Of a stretch of DNA of 64,000 nucleotides, positions 11,304 through 23,849 are shown in pieces. The notes beneath the pieces are model-generated. The model worked only from the letters and a program-made list of their open reading frames with translations. It was not told where the DNA came from and did no database searches. The position numbers and the translations under genes are program-made. Position 1 is the stretch's first letter; each line of letters starts with the position of its first letter. This DNA is from Euwallacea fornicatus. Its lineage: Eukaryota > Arthropoda > Insecta > Coleoptera > Curculionidae. Location of the stretch: the NCBI RefSeq assembly GCF_040115645.1, contig NC_089547.1, forward strand, positions 682,001 through 746,000, read 5' to 3'.

Positions 11304-14300
11304 TCAATAATTATTTCGTAAGCCTTCAAATTCAAAACAACTCTCACCAGGAAATCGATCCCCGCTGGACATGTTGCACTGCATGCTCAACGGTGCTTCA
11401 TGGTACACCTCATCCAATAGTTGTACCCTCATTTTGTTCCATCTTATAGAACCATAATTCCCGGAAATTGGCCTGTCGGTACCAGTGTCCTGGTCCTCCC
11501 ACTCGTTCATGTAACCAAAGAAAGTCCTCAAGGCCTGGTCAGAAATAGAGCTCTTGCACACCTCCAGCTGGGCGAGGGGGTAGTAATGAACGTAGTTGAC
11601 ACACATTTCATCGCTAATGGAGAACCCTCCAAGAGTGATGTTTTGTCGGTCTATTGTGCAGTAGTCGCAGCGGGTCATCAGAACATGACCCTAAAATTTG
11701 TGAAACATTATTATTTAGCGATGATCAAATACATTCTTAGATCTACCGGTAAAACCTTCACAGGCCTCTTCAGTCGCCTTATTTCCTGGAAATGAGTACT
11801 GTAATGGTTGTCTCTATCCAGCTCCGGAAGTTCGTTGCCATGGGCATCAAAATGCCGAGTGTAAACCCGAATTCCCGTTAAATGGGTGTGCAATTGCGAC
11901 CCAAAAATTGTTATTCCTTCGGGAGGAAGTCCCTGAGACGGGAAACTCGTCATTCAAAGAGGATCATAGAGCAAACTAAACTTGCCTCAGAAGTACACGA
12001 ACTGATGCAATATCCAGTAAGAGGAAAAGATTCCTGCCCTGGTGGTATCGCCATTTTGTCAGTGTATTCCAGACCCAATTCTATGACTCCTGCGTCCATT
12101 TGTCTGAGCTTATCCGACACATAAAAACGAATCCCGGAACTATCTATGAAACCTTATGGAAAAATCGCTGTTTAAACTAATAAAATTACTCTTGCTATGG
12201 AACTCACCCCTCTTCAATTCAGGATTGTTATAATGTATTTCCAGCATTACGTAGGGGTTGAAATTTTCTCCTCCCAACGGAAGAGCTGCCTCCTAAATCG
12301 ATTTGAAATGAAAATCTATGGAAGAAAGAATTTTAACTTACCTCAGGATATGTGAAAGGTTGAGCCCCCATAGCCCATGCTGCTAATACTCTCTTGCAGA
12401 CTTGAGTCTTCTGAGGTCTCTCCTGGGCAAAGCAGTTGCCATCGTACATGGGAATGTCTTCTTTAGCGTTGGTTTCGCAATGGAAAAGCTCCATGTGGTG
12501 CACCAGGCCTCCGCTTGAAGGCTGGATGTTGGCTTCATACTTAAAAAAAAGTGCTTTGTATTAATTATCGTGGAGTTGGGGGTCAAATTATTTATATACT
12601 GGCGATTTCCATAGCAACGCGACGCAATGGCGTAACCAAATCTACATCTGTGAATTCTACAAGAACTGGACTCTAATTGAACTCAGAAGTTTTATGGCGA
12701 AAGTGATCTTCTTGGAGTATTCTAGAATCCTCTAGAAGTTCGTTTTAGGTAAGTAAATCTTTGAAAACGGGTTTGTCTCTATGAGTCAGAAGTTGAGGGA
12801 GTTACGTAGCTCAATTCATTTGAGCAATACAGTTTTGGAAACTGAATGATTCCGGTAACACACCGGTTACCACTTTAACAATTTCAGAAGGTACCCGCAA
12901 AATAACTGAATACAAACCTGGTAGATGTGATGCTTGCGCTGAAACTTCTCCTTAAGCTTGAAAACTTTGCACCAATAAGTAGTCTCGTCTGCCGGCACCT
13001 TAACTTGATCGGTCAGAAAGTCCTCCACTTCCACGTACGATGGAAGTCCTGTATTGGCCTGTAGATTTTTCAAGAGATTCACCCTAATCATGCCAAAATT
13101 TTCTTTAAACGAGGCGGTTATATTCAACCCTTTGGGAGATACCAAGTGCTCGGAGCCCCTAGACCAAACTATATGGGTTGTTCCATCCTAGAATATGTCA
13201 TAGCCTCAAAGCGTTATAGAATTTGGTTAGAATATACCTCAATGATGTAATCTCTGTTATCGCAAGTATCAAATTTTCGCTTGAACGTGAATTTCGTCAC
13301 AGTTTTCACCGTCTTCTGCCTGAAGTTGGTGCAATCCTGGTGTCTGTCTAGATCCAACACGCCTTTCTCATCTGCCCACAGGTCCTGAAAAGATGTTCAC
13401 ATAAGTGCGATTGAAGAGGAACCAAACTTATGGTTCTTACCATAAGTTGAAGCTTTGCGCCCTTGCTCCATGAAGATTTCCACAGAAGACAGTAATCGGC
13501 GGGGAAGGGATCGCCTCTATCCGAAAATCCGAAGGCAAACCATCCAAAGGTTGACGGTAAGTGGATTTCGAAACTCAAGAGCTTTTGAGGGTAGTCAATC
13601 ATCCAATGAAGAGAGATTGAATTGTCTCCATTGAGTGAGACGTTGAAAATCTTCCGTTCTTCTAGGAAATGAATAGTGATTTACGATACAAGAATCCTTT
13701 GTATCTCTCTTTGGAGAGGCCTCATAGGTATTTTGTTCAAATTAGAAGTGGGTCAGATCGTCAACAGAGACTTTAGAGTCATTCAAAATCATAGAAGATT
13801 ATGTTTAATAACGGAATCAAATAAAAAAATTGGGTTTAAATCACAAATGAAAAATAATTAACATATATAAAACATTAGAAAAAAATGTTTTAGCTTGTGT
13901 TGCTTCAAGTAAAAATTCTCTTCAATTTTCATATTTATCTAATTTTTTAACGATTAATTCCGCCATTAAAAATGGGGTTTCCCCGAAATATTTAGTCAGT
14001 CATGAATTTAAAAAGAAAACGAAATTTTCCTTAAATTGGGCTGGTGAACTTTTAACTTTTTTTCCAATTTAACGACTTCATAACTTTGGCAGTTTTCGAG
14101 ATCCCTTCAACACTGCCTCATCAAATTTCGCCGGTGTAAATCTCAAAATGAAATCTTCATTACAAAATCCATTTGGAAATTTCTGTCAAATAAAAGGCCA
14201 CTCAAGCCAAAGCTCTGCTGATCTTTTCAGACTCGAACTAAAGCTCTGGTGCTCTCTTCAAATTTGAGGCGAAAGTTTGTCTCCTTGAAATTTTTGAAAA

Positions 14301-14648
14301 TATAATTTTTCCGTTTAAAGTCGACGGTCTTTTCTAAAACATCACTCTGTTATCGGAGTATTACTGCTGATGATGATTAAAAAATCAACTAAATCATCGG
14401 CTGCTCAATTAACGTTAATGTGCATTCGAGCGAAACAGTAAGCGTGACACCAAAGCGGAACTAGTTATTCGATCGTGCATAATTTCTTATTTTAGTGAAC
14501 AAAGTCAATTAATTTTGATAAACCGTTTCCGAGATTTAGCAAAGTTCCTTGTAGTTGTTACGCACTGTATAAAAGTACCTTTGTAAGAGCAATTGACCTC
14601 GTGTAGAGTCACTGCCACCAGAGTCACTATCACTAATAAGGCTCCCAT
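11304..14648 (-). CDS. Copper type II ascorbate-dependent monooxygenase, MOXD1 / dopamine beta-hydroxylase family
   Basis: Nine exons, in transcript order 14648-14579, 13661-13441, 13384-13238, 13187-12918, 12539-12342, 12292-12208, 12143-11986, 11932-11747 and 11690-11304, join in phase to 573 residues. Order of parts: signal peptide (MGALLVIVTLVAVTLHEVNC), DOMON domain (about 30-170, WFAFGFSDRG...ADYCLLW), then the two copper domains. Putative CuH ligands are His232/His233 (KHHIYQ) and His322 (EIHYNNP). Putative CuM ligands are His398/His400 (LHTHLTG) and Met474 (SDEMCVNY). All are present, so the enzyme should be active, probably hydroxylating a phenolic or amine substrate in the secretory pathway or outside the cell. 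The domain order and length suit MOXD1-like proteins (about 600 residues) rather than fly Tbh, but the substrate cannot be told. The intron at 11985-11933 starts with GC. A GTGAGA donor near 11350 leaves open a different C-terminus. Confidence 0.9.
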
Positions 14649-16730
14649 ATTGTCACATTATCACCACACTCAGATGTTATGAGAGGAAAGTCTGAAAGCA
14701 AATGAGACGAGAGACTTTGAGGTTGCGAGATGAAGGGCTGATCCAGGACCGAAAACAGTGGCGTCGCATCGGATCGGGACGCAAATTCTAAAAAAAACGA
14801 TAAATATTTTTTGAAAATGTGTTTCTTCATCCGTGTCTTCTGACTGCCATACTACCAATGGACCAGTCAATGATGATAGAGATTACTCTATTATCTTAGT
14901 AGATGGAAGAATTTGAAAAGCGATGAAAATCATTTACAGAGACGTGCATTTAAAAGAATGGTGCTTATAACTGGTGTAGATTAACAATGGCCACTAATAC
15001 ACTGGGCATCTCTTAATAAACGGCTGAGAACAGCTTCATATTCTTTGCCAGTCGCTGTAGCTCTTTTTAAATTCAAAACGTCGTAATCCGAAAAAACGCG
15101 AAAAATTATATATTTTTTCTAATATGCGTCACCTTATATGACCAACTATTAACAAAAACTTAATATCGCCTACTATATTTGGGACACTCTGTAGGATAAG
15201 CTATTACATTTTTGGACATAGAATACCTGGTGGGAATCATTATAAATCACCACGAATACGAAACAGCCTTATTTTAGTGAAGTTTGTGCTGCAAAAAACA
15301 TCTTATGATGACTGCAATATCTTAAAAACACGACGAAGTTAGCTATAAAAAATCCACTAAGGAATACTCCTTGGTGGATTTTACTCCTTATGACAGTGGA
15401 GGTTCGTTAAATTAATAGTATACAGGGTATTCCATGAAAACACCGAGTTTCCAAGGCGCACAAAGGATTATACCAAACACTCTTCTTTTTGAAACCATTG
15501 AAAACTGATTTTTATTAAGTAATCCTTGCGTAATTTGAGCACCAGGGACTGGTGCAGGGACTTTTTAGTATAGGTCCTGTTACGGGTTTATTGGTATAGG
15601 AATGCAGAGAAAAAATTAACTTCAATGAGTAAAAAATGTTGCGTCTGAAGCATTCACCCTCTCCAATATGGGGAAGTTTTCCACAACGTTGGAAACGTGG
15701 ATTCATGAAGGCTTAAATTACTGAAGAACCCATACGGTTGAGGTAGAAAATTGCATTAAAACATAGTAATTTGCGGCATTATTTATTTAATTTTTCGCTG
15801 TTTTTCGATGTCTCGGTTAAATTAAGAGCTTCCTTCGGACTTCCGAGACTCTCCTCTCTCGAAAAAGAAAAAAAGAAGAGTGACAAGTGAGTCCTTTTCC
15901 AAGTAAAAAAATCGATTATTACTATTTATGAGATATTGACGCCTACTGCATCGCCTACCGGTAGGTTGTACATAGGGAGCTCCTTCTAGGCTCTGATAAC
16001 GCTTTAAAATTAAAGAGAAACGTCGCCCTAAGGGGAAATCTATTTTTTTATGACCTTCAAAAGCGAGGAAATCCGATTAAATAAATTAATTAATTAAATG
16101 TGTTTGGAAAATATTTGAACTCTCAATAATGTACAGGGTGGTGATGGGAAAGATGTAGCGTCCGAGACATAGAAGGGAACAAGGCTGAACAATAATATGT
16201 GGACTCGCTATCTGCAAATAATTCTTTGTTTGATTTTTGTTTAAAATTTACCTTTGAGGTTGAAAGGAATTATCTTGCTCTCACCAGTATAAAGTGAGCC
16301 ACTGCCACCAAAGCCGTCAAGAATTTAATGAAGACCTCTCCATTATTCCCTAAACGATTAAATTCCTCAATCCTTATTGAGAGGCACACCCGAAACGTGT
16401 CTCCCCGCTTTATTGCATTCCCCTTTAACTGCCTTTTAGGTTTTCATTTTTGCAGATTATTAAACATCATCCCTCAGTAGCGACGAAAGCAATTAAGTCG
16501 CCGAAGCAACCGAAACGGTGTCAACATTTAATTAAACCACAAATGAGATTTTAAGGAAATTGATTATGGACCTTCCACCTTAAACATCGATTTAACATTG
16601 ACCCAAGGCTCTTGCGATTTCTTCAATTAAATTCGGTTTTTTTTTAACATTGCAGAAAAACTAATAACAGATAATTAGGTAATGCGTTGACCGAGACGCA
16701 CTCGGCGAAGAAGGGAGTCTTTTGGCTGAT
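14649..16730. other. Gene-free stretch
   Basis: Upstream region of the monooxygenase gene and of the cuticle gene at 16775. It contains a 15-bp near-perfect hairpin with a 4-nt loop at 15349-15382 and two TACAGGGT motifs (15421, 16133) resembling transposon ends. No supported gene. Confidence 0.45.
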
Positions 16731-16738
16731 TATAAATA
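16731..16738 (+). promoter_or_regulatory. TATA box of the 16775 gene
   Basis: TATAAATA lies 44 bp before the ATG, placing initiation near 16761 and giving a 5' UTR of only about 14 nt. Confidence 0.6.
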
Positions 16739-16774
16739 AATAAATTATCCTGGTTAGTGGCACCACACGAAATA

Positions 16775-17242
16775 ATGTCGCGTCTTATCTTTATCTTCTT
16801 TGCTGCAGTTTTAGTTACGGTGTCGGGACTCAGTGGTCACTACTATGGGGCCAACCCTTACGGATACAACAGTTACTATGGTGCAAGCCCTTATGGATAT
16901 AACGGCTACTACTACAAACCCTATGGACACTCCTACGGGGGTTACGGATATGGAGCTGGAGGCTATGGCGGTTACGGATACGGCGGTTACGGGCATGATG
17001 GCTATTATGGTGACGGATATGGTCCTTACGGAAACGACGACTACGACGACGATGCGGACGGCCTAGGAGACTACGCCGGGACCGACTATGGGAATAACGG
17101 ACACTTAGCCTCGGTGCCAGCGGTCAGCTACTCGGTGTCCAATCTGTTCCAGACGCATCCAACCCCTTACGCATACGCAGGGGGCTACGGTTATGCACCT
17201 TCTTACGGTGCCCATTATGGAAACTACCACTACAAGAAATAG
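16775..17242 (+). CDS. Gly/Tyr-rich secreted structural (cuticle-type) protein
   Basis: A single exon encodes 155 residues. The first 20 are a signal peptide (MSRLIFIFFAAVLVTVSGLS). The mature part is built of GYGGYGYG-type runs and YGANPYGYN / YGASPYGYN repeats, then an acidic patch (NDDYDDDADGLGDY) and a Tyr/His-rich end. This composition is typical of glycine-rich cuticular or other extracellular matrix proteins of insects; no chitin-binding RR consensus is visible. The upstream in-frame GTG is not used; the ATG at 16775 is first. A TATA box lies at 16731 and a poly(A) signal AATAAA at 17277-17282, so the transcript is about 0.5 kb. It is the first of three Tyr-rich secreted genes on this strand. 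Confidence 0.85.
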   Translation: MSRLIFIFFAAVLVTVSGLSGHYYGANPYGYNSYYGASPYGYNGYYYKPYGHSYGGYGYGAGGYGGYGYGGYGHDGYYGDGYGPYGNDDYDDDADGLGDYAGTDYGNNGHLASVPAVSYSVSNLFQTHPTPYAYAGGYGYAPSYGAHYGNYHYKK

Positions 17243-17825
17243 TTTTATTCATCTATTCCTAATTTATTCTCTTTCAAATAAACCACTATTTATTTTTTAT
17301 GTCACCTCGTGTATTTCAGAAGTTCCTTGTAAGTACACATGACCTTACGTGTACGCGTAAACACCTAATGCTATTACACGGATTTTGTTGCCGAAGTACC
17401 AAGAACGTTCTGAAATTCACTATGAATCATGTCGAAGCAATTCATGCAGAAACTGCCGACGAAAGTTCCATTTGGTCGATTTTAGACTTAATGATGGCCG
17501 TACAGTTGTTTAGCTATACCTTGTGTGTCTTAACAATTGCATTTCTCTGAAGATTGATTAGCACATGCGCATCCGTAATAATCGCTATTTGCCGAACTAT
17601 TCGCTAAACTGTTCATGTCGTGATCGCCGATTCGACGAGCTCTCGACTACATTTACGTTTGCTTGGCAATATTTGTACTGGCCCATTTGATTCGTCTTAT
17701 TTCACTGATTTCCGGCGAAAATATTCAAAAACGGACATTTCCCTAGAGCGATCCATCCGCACTAGGTGGCGTTTGCCGAATGCCGAATGTTCGGTTATCG
17801 AGGCTCGACGTGTTCCGCGAGCACA

Positions 17826-18522
17826 CGGGACATTTCAAATTCGACTTTCACCACTGGAATCTCGGAAAGTCGAGGACATGGAAAAAACTTAAATGAGGGC
17901 GAAATTGCGCAATTTAGCGCTTGACCAAATGCCGTTTTTAAAATTTGATTATACCAGCACTTCCGAAGATAATCGAAACAAACTGGAAATTGGAGATTTC
18001 GTTTTTATTTTTTTATTGTTATTTTATTATTATTTATTTATTTATATTTGTATTTATTTTTTTTCTTTGACGGTATTTGACGAGGAAATCGAAAACCACT
18101 AACACATTTTCATCACTACTTCGTCTCCAGCTACAGGATGACGTTTTCATATTTGCCATCCGACTATTTTTTTGCCGAAAAATCCAATGTAGCGTCCATA
18201 AGGAAGAGCAAACTTGATGATGATAGCCGAAAGACGAAACGTCTGATGGTAAATCGAAAATGTCGTCGTGTAGCCGAGGAAATGTGTCAATGAAAACGTT
18301 CTTGTGGTTTTGGGATTTCTTGTCAAATAACTTAAAAAACATAACAACAAAATCCACAATATTTAGTCCTTTTCGACACCTTCGGAAGTTTGAACTCGGA
18401 AAATTTTTACTTTGAAAACGGCATTTGTTTAAGCACTAAATTACGCCATTTTACCCCCATTTAATCTCCTCTAGTTTCCGAGATCTTATCGGTGAGAATT
18501 AAATTTGAAACACCCTCTATAT
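17826..18522. repeat. Foldback element 2 (about 150-bp arms)
   Basis: The arms 17826-17980 and 18369-18522 are imperfect reverse complements. Both carry, read inward, a TTTCAAATT block, CTCACC/TTCACC, ATCTCGGAAA, a CGNAATTTAG block, CAAATGCCGTTTT and ACTTCCGAAG. The outer right end reads CACCCTCTATATCC, similar to other TE ends in the window. The spacer holds a TTTATT-rich tract but no coding sequence. Confidence 0.7.
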
Positions 18523-20665
18523 CCGGCTTTAATTTTTGTCATTCTTATGAATCGCGTTTGTTTTCTGTAACTCTTAGTCACTTATATCCCCCCCATTTTA
18601 TACTTTTTTTTATTATGTATTTAGTAGGTTTTAAATGATATTTTTTGTGTTATCCCTTCTCTTAAATTTCGTTTCCTCTTTATTATTGTCGCATTTCTTT
18701 TGCTATTAGTGTTATCAGGCTCCATTAATTCGCTTATTCTCGAGTTGCGATGTCCTCCAACCGTTAACGACGCTCGTCAGACTTGATTTGATTAATCACA
18801 ATTAGCCATGTTTTATTTTAATCAGTACACCCAAGCTGCAAGATTAATTTTTATTTCTTGTTTATGGTTTTTCCTTAATAACTCGTCATTGATATTAGTT
18901 CCAGTGACAGAAATTAGTTCCATGCAGCTTGAACGTAGTTTTAGTTTATTTATCCTCTTGAGAAGTCCTGTGATAACCGGTAAAACCGTCGAGCCTCAAA
19001 AAGATGATGGCGGATTTGTTTCAAAGGTTCCAAGGAAATTTAGAGAGGATTGCGATAAATGTTACGGAAACTTAGACGAGAGGAGATGATATAAAGCGTA
19101 GTAATGTCTGACTTTTGAGATATTTTACTAGGTCTATAAAAAATCTTTAAGTTTTTCAGTAATAGTGGAGTCATATTTCAGTCAAATTGTCATGGCGCGC
19201 AATGCTTAAAACAAAAGGTGAACGGATTATAGATATATATACCTGCTCTAAGCAGGTTTGGATAAACCACCCTGTAAACCTCTACATGAACAATGAAACC
19301 ATGTCCGTCATTATCCACTTGGCAGGGTGAAACAAAATTCTATTTACTTCTCTGTCAAAAATATTTTTCAGCACACAAATTCCTCGCTCAACCCACGAAA
19401 CCCTTGCAAAATTCTCGGATACCAAATTAAATTTCTCCCTGGTGTCGGTTTCCTTTGCCTATTCGGTTCCTGTTCCAAAATGAATTGAAGAGGCAATGGG
19501 GACCAATAACAGAGGCGGAAACCATGTATCTTTACTGCATAGACCCCGATTCTTATCCACTGTGATAGAAGCTATTCTCAGTATAAGAGAGCTCTCTGGA
19601 CCCACTCAAAACAGATTATTAGGCATGTAAGTTTCAAGAAAATTCAGTATGAAGTTAGTTCCAATTCATCCCTCTCTGCTTGTACTTAATGATTTTGGTA
19701 TCCGTTGAGTTGTTAAAAGATGAACTCGAATAAGAGAGTAAAATCCAGAGAATTCATCATCCAGAATTGATTACTGTGAACCTATTTTTAATTAACATAA
19801 TTTACTTGCTAGTTAAAATCTAACTCTCATGCCATTCAACACTTACCACAATGGCCGGTAAGTAGAAGTACCTTCAAAGTGTGATTCTGCAAGAGCGGGA
19901 AGCCTTGAAACATGCTCCTCAGTTTCTTTTGATCTAACGAAGGTGTGACAAATACTTTTTGAGTCTCGTTCTAGTATGGTTAAACTCACCTATGATGATC
20001 ACCTAGTGTAATGAAAACTTGCTTCAGACTGCAATATTTGTGAAAGACATGGAAGATATGGAGGAAGAAGACAGAACTATTATTAAAAAGGTGGAAACAA
20101 AAGTAAGTCTCCCTATTTTCGTCGAAGATGTTCATCTAAAGGAGACGTTGGGACTGGATCTGAAGCGAGCAATATAGAATTTCTCTGCAAGAGGCAACAA
20201 GACCGCGAGCAGAAGCGCGAAAAGGTGCTAACTGGATGTGAGAGCAGCATCAAGAAAACTTCTAGATAAGAGACAAGAACAGTAGGGGTAGGAACAAAGA
20301 GAAGCAATATAGAAGAGTTCACCCCTCTCTGCCTTCTGATGAGGAAGAGTGCCGCCTCACTCCTATAGCACCGCTCTCTTACTCCTGACGATACCTGACG
20401 AGCCTGATAATTCCTCCGGAAAAAATCAACAGAAACATGGTAGAGAATGGTATACTTAAATAGGGTTGCATCTTCACGAAGTTTTCATCAATAATAATAT
20501 ACAATATAAAAAATATTCGTAAACGGAATGCTATAAATTCAATCAAATTCAATTTTAGGCTCCAAAATATGACAAAAATTTCATATAAAGATATATCGCA
20601 AGACGATCCGTTTTTCATATATTTCGTTTTGTACTTTATTATAACTATTTATACTCTTTTTAAAT

Positions 20666-21254
20666 TTTTATAAAGAAATCGCCACTTTTTTCCAGGACCG
20701 GGTATTACAGGGGGGTAGTGCTTAAAAAATACTGAAATTTTTTTATACTTAACTTTATTGAAGATTATATGGTAAAACCATTAAATTTGGAGATTTCTAC
20801 ATAAAAAAGATGCTACTGTAGAAAGTCGAAATCTCGAATAGTTTTCGAGAAAACTGAGATTTAATAAATCGGTGAATTTTATTAAATAAACATCAGATGT
20901 AAAACCCAATTGGGCAAGAGTTAAAAATATGTATTAATAAAATCTGGTGGTTTTTCGTTGTTACCGGAATAGTATTTAATTACAGTTATTGGCAAAGGAA
21001 GGAAATAAAACTCTCTTTTTATTTCTTTCCTTCTTCTGATATTTATTTAATAAAATTCACGGATTTATTAAATTTCAAATTTCTCGAAAACCGTATAGAG
21101 ATTTGGACTTTCTACTATAATAGTTCCTTTTTCAGACAAAACTCTTCAAATTTGATATTTGTCCTATAAAATCGTCAAAAAAGTTTAGGAACTTTTTAAA
21201 CATCACCTCTGTATTCCCTGCCCCTGGAAAAATGTGGCAATTTTTTTTATAAAG
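20666..21254. repeat. Foldback element 3 (about 220-bp arms)
   Basis: The arms 20666-20891 and 21040-21254 are diverged reverse complements sharing TTTATAAAG at the ends, CCACTTTTTTCCAGG versus CCACATTTTTCCAGG, GTAGAAAGTC, TTTTCGAGAAA, TTTAATAAATC and GTGAATTTTATTAAATAAA. The centre is about 150 bp. No transposase is inside. Confidence 0.7.
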
Positions 21255-21579
21255 ACTCAGAAAGAGCGCAAGAATTTATGAAATAGTATAAATCATTGTT
21301 TACCTTGAAACGTTTCGAAAATATTGATAAAAAAGCATCTTCAGGGACCACCCTTTGACACTGTATATCGAAAACGAAATGCCTTTCGATATACGTTTTT
21401 ATGAAGCTTTCGTCAACTTTTTGGACTTAGGATAAGTGGTTGAATTTATGGCACTATGTCCAGAGGTACCTTGTAATATGGATGGTTACGTTATCCTTTA
21501 TTGAGCTAATGTCCAATCGTAGTATTTCAAAAATGCAATGAATATATGAGTATTTGTTGGTGGTGGATGAGGTTATATA

Positions 21580-23148
21580 CACTGCTCCAAGAAATTAACG
21601 CACCACTACGTAATTTCTAATTTTTATTTTTATTTACCTGAATTAAGGAATGAGACATTTTTCTTTTTTAACGTCAATTAAAATGCTTTTAAATAACCGA
21701 TTTTTTCTTGTACATAACGTCAACTAAACCGTGAATCAGTAAAATTTGTCATTAATAATACTGTGAAAGAAACAATTGACTTATTAAATTTACATAAGCC
21801 CTAAAGCTCATGTAAAATCTTGTAAATTTAATAGCGGGTATTTTCACCTCTGGTTCTAACCGTGTCCTGACAACGACGATTCATGCTTAGAACCAGGTTG
21901 CGAATAGTGTCTTAATCCAGGTTGTTCCATATTTCAATGAGAAGGCGCCCAAAGTCTTCTAAGTTGTCAGGCTGGTTAGGATGACTCCGCAGTTGTCCCA
22001 GTATGTCCCAGACTTGTTCTATTGGATTGAGGTCGAGACTTCAAGCTGGCCAAATCATAGTCTCAATACCAACATCCAATAGGTAGTCACGAACGACTCG
22101 AGCCGTGTGGGGCCTAGCATTATCTTACATAAACAAGAAATTGTGACCAATGTAGGGAACAAATGGGACAACGTGGTCTTCTAGGATGTTCGAAATGTAC
22201 CGATCAGCATTCAAAGTTCCGTCGTTTAACACTACTAAGTCAGTGCGTGCTGTCAAAGAAATTCCACCCCACACCATAACTGATCCTCCACCGAACAACG
22301 TTGTGTTCACCATGTTACATTGGGCATATCTTTCATTTGGTTTTCTAGAAAACATGAACTCGTCTGTCGCAAGTATAGAGACAAAATCGCGACTCATCTG
22401 TGCAAAGAATTCGTTTCCAATCAGCATCTTCCCAGTGCACATGATTTGTTGCAAACTGTAATCGGGCTCTACGGTGATCCACAGTTAAAACTGGACCTTG
22501 GGCTGGAATGCGAGGACGCAAGTTTGCTTCCAGAAGACGTTGCCGAATTGTTTCCAGAGTTATTCGATGGTTGTGTGCATTTTCAAGCTGGGATTGTAAT
22601 AATATTGTTGTCACAAACCTTTGCCTAAGCGCGGAAAGCCTTAAGAAACGATCTTCACGAGGAGTCGTGACGCGGTTTCTGCCTTGTCCTGCTCTTCTGG
22701 CATGCTCATCCGTTTCTCTGTAGTGGTCAATCATACGCGATACAGATGTATGGGACACGCCAAATCTTTCTCCTATTCGCCGATAACCCCATCCCTCTTC
22801 ATACAGTACGACCGCTTGGGCACATTCAGCAGGTGTCAAATTTCTGGATTGCCGTTGCATGATACAATTCGAAGGGGGTACTATCAAATTTGCGTACATT
22901 TTACACCACACCGTCAAAATTCAATCCAATGTTTGAGATACAATTCGTTTCAAAGGCAAAGAATTCTATCAATACCAAACAAAAAAATTGAATAGTCAAC
23001 TTATGGTTCGCATAAATAAAAAAATGTTTATAGTCATGGAAACTAACATACAAAGAGCCATCTAAGAATTTTTTATGTTTTATTCGGACCTCAAATTATC
23101 AAATATTTCCATAATTATTAAGTGGTGCGTTAATTTCTTGGAGCAGTG
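21580..23148 (-). mobile_element. Tc1-like DNA transposon, complete ends, inactive
   Basis: The element is 1569 bp long. The 28-bp terminal inverted repeats are identical (CACTGCTCCAAGAAATTAAC then GCACCACT) and are flanked by TA on both sides (21578-21579 and 23149-23150), the Tc1/mariner target duplication. It carries one transposase ORF on the minus strand, broken by a frameshift and stop codons. Perfect ends with a damaged gene indicate fairly recent insertion. Confidence 0.95.
21828..22860 (-). pseudogene. Tc1-like transposase, broken
   Basis: Reading starts at 22860 (MQRQSRNLTPAECAQAVVLY). It covers the two N-terminal helix-turn-helix units, then the DDE core: CTDESRF (first Asp), MVWGGI, DNARPHTA (second Asp) and DLNPIE (third acid, Glu), ending at the stop at 21828. 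The span is 343 codons plus one extra base, consistent with a full-length Tc1 transposase. Lesions seen: a 1-nt frameshift just after RRVHVF (about 22346), an in-frame TAA directly before DNARPH, and a TGA inside the WPA-S-DLNPIE motif. It cannot make an active enzyme. Confidence 0.93.
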
Positions 23149-23150
23149 TA

Positions 23151-23782
23151 GATGTGAATAAGGCTAAAGAGAGGTCAGAAAGCTTGAAGGCCCTCATACG
23201 AATAGGCCATATGCTGCGATTCAATGATGGTCACTTTCCTTCTAATTTGAGAACCGTAGATTGAGACTCTGACTCGTAGCACCTGTTTCCGCTACTCTAA
23301 ACTCTACTCTATATTTCTATCAAAGGAAAGCCGCCATGCGAGTCTATAGTAATAAAATGTATCCGTTTTCCTACGCTCCTGCAACCTGCCACTGAAAATG
23401 GGACCGTAAAGAGGACACCAAGGGTAAACGTGGGACTCCAACAGTGTTTTGACCGTTTCTTATTCGAAACTGTTAAAGATTATGGGTGTATATTCTGTAA
23501 AGGTGTCGGTGAGGTCAATTATTACTTCCAATGTAACAAGCACGAAAAAAGGTCTAAATTTGCTTTTTTGATCATACAATGATTTAAACAAATAAACATG
23601 ATTTTTTGTACCGCGATACAATTAACTCTTTCTTGCAAACGAGCTCATTCTTCAAGCCCAAATCCATTAGAAGCTTCATTGCCGTGCTTAATAGTCCATG
23701 AGAGGTTTTTTTGTCAAAACACAAGGTCCCGCCTTATTGACTTACGCATTACATATTTGCGCAACATCCCCAAAAACCTCTG
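23151..23782. other. Short gene-free stretch
   Basis: Upstream of the 23850 gene. Nothing recognisable beyond short, unsupported ORFs. Confidence 0.4.
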
Positions 23783-23790
23783 TATATAAA
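23783..23790 (+). promoter_or_regulatory. TATA box of the 23850 gene
   Basis: TATATAAA lies 67 bp before the ATG, implying initiation around 23814. Confidence 0.65.
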
Positions 23791-23849
23791 CCCACCCCAG
23801 GTGGGCTGATTGCATCATTGAATCTTCAACCATCGATTAAACCACAGCA

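Larger units (their letters stand above)
17243..21579. other. Gene-free stretch with two foldback elements
   Basis: Two foldback elements are listed separately. Apart from them, 18523-20665 holds only short ORFs, such as 18808-19089 and a 43-codon ORF at 20049-20177, with no identifiable family. Confidence 0.45.

Noticed and set aside
16811..17066. Overlapping frames within the Gly/Tyr-rich gene
   Set aside because: Shadows created by the repeated GGNTAT codon pattern of the real gene.
18808..19089. 93-codon ORF starting MFYFNQYTQAARLIF
   Set aside because: Hydrophobic start looks like a signal, but there is no TATA box, family or poly(A) support.
20049..20177. 43-codon ORF with acidic start (MEDMEEEDRTIIKK)
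   Set aside because: Possible exon ending at GTAAGT, but no partner exon or homolog could be found.
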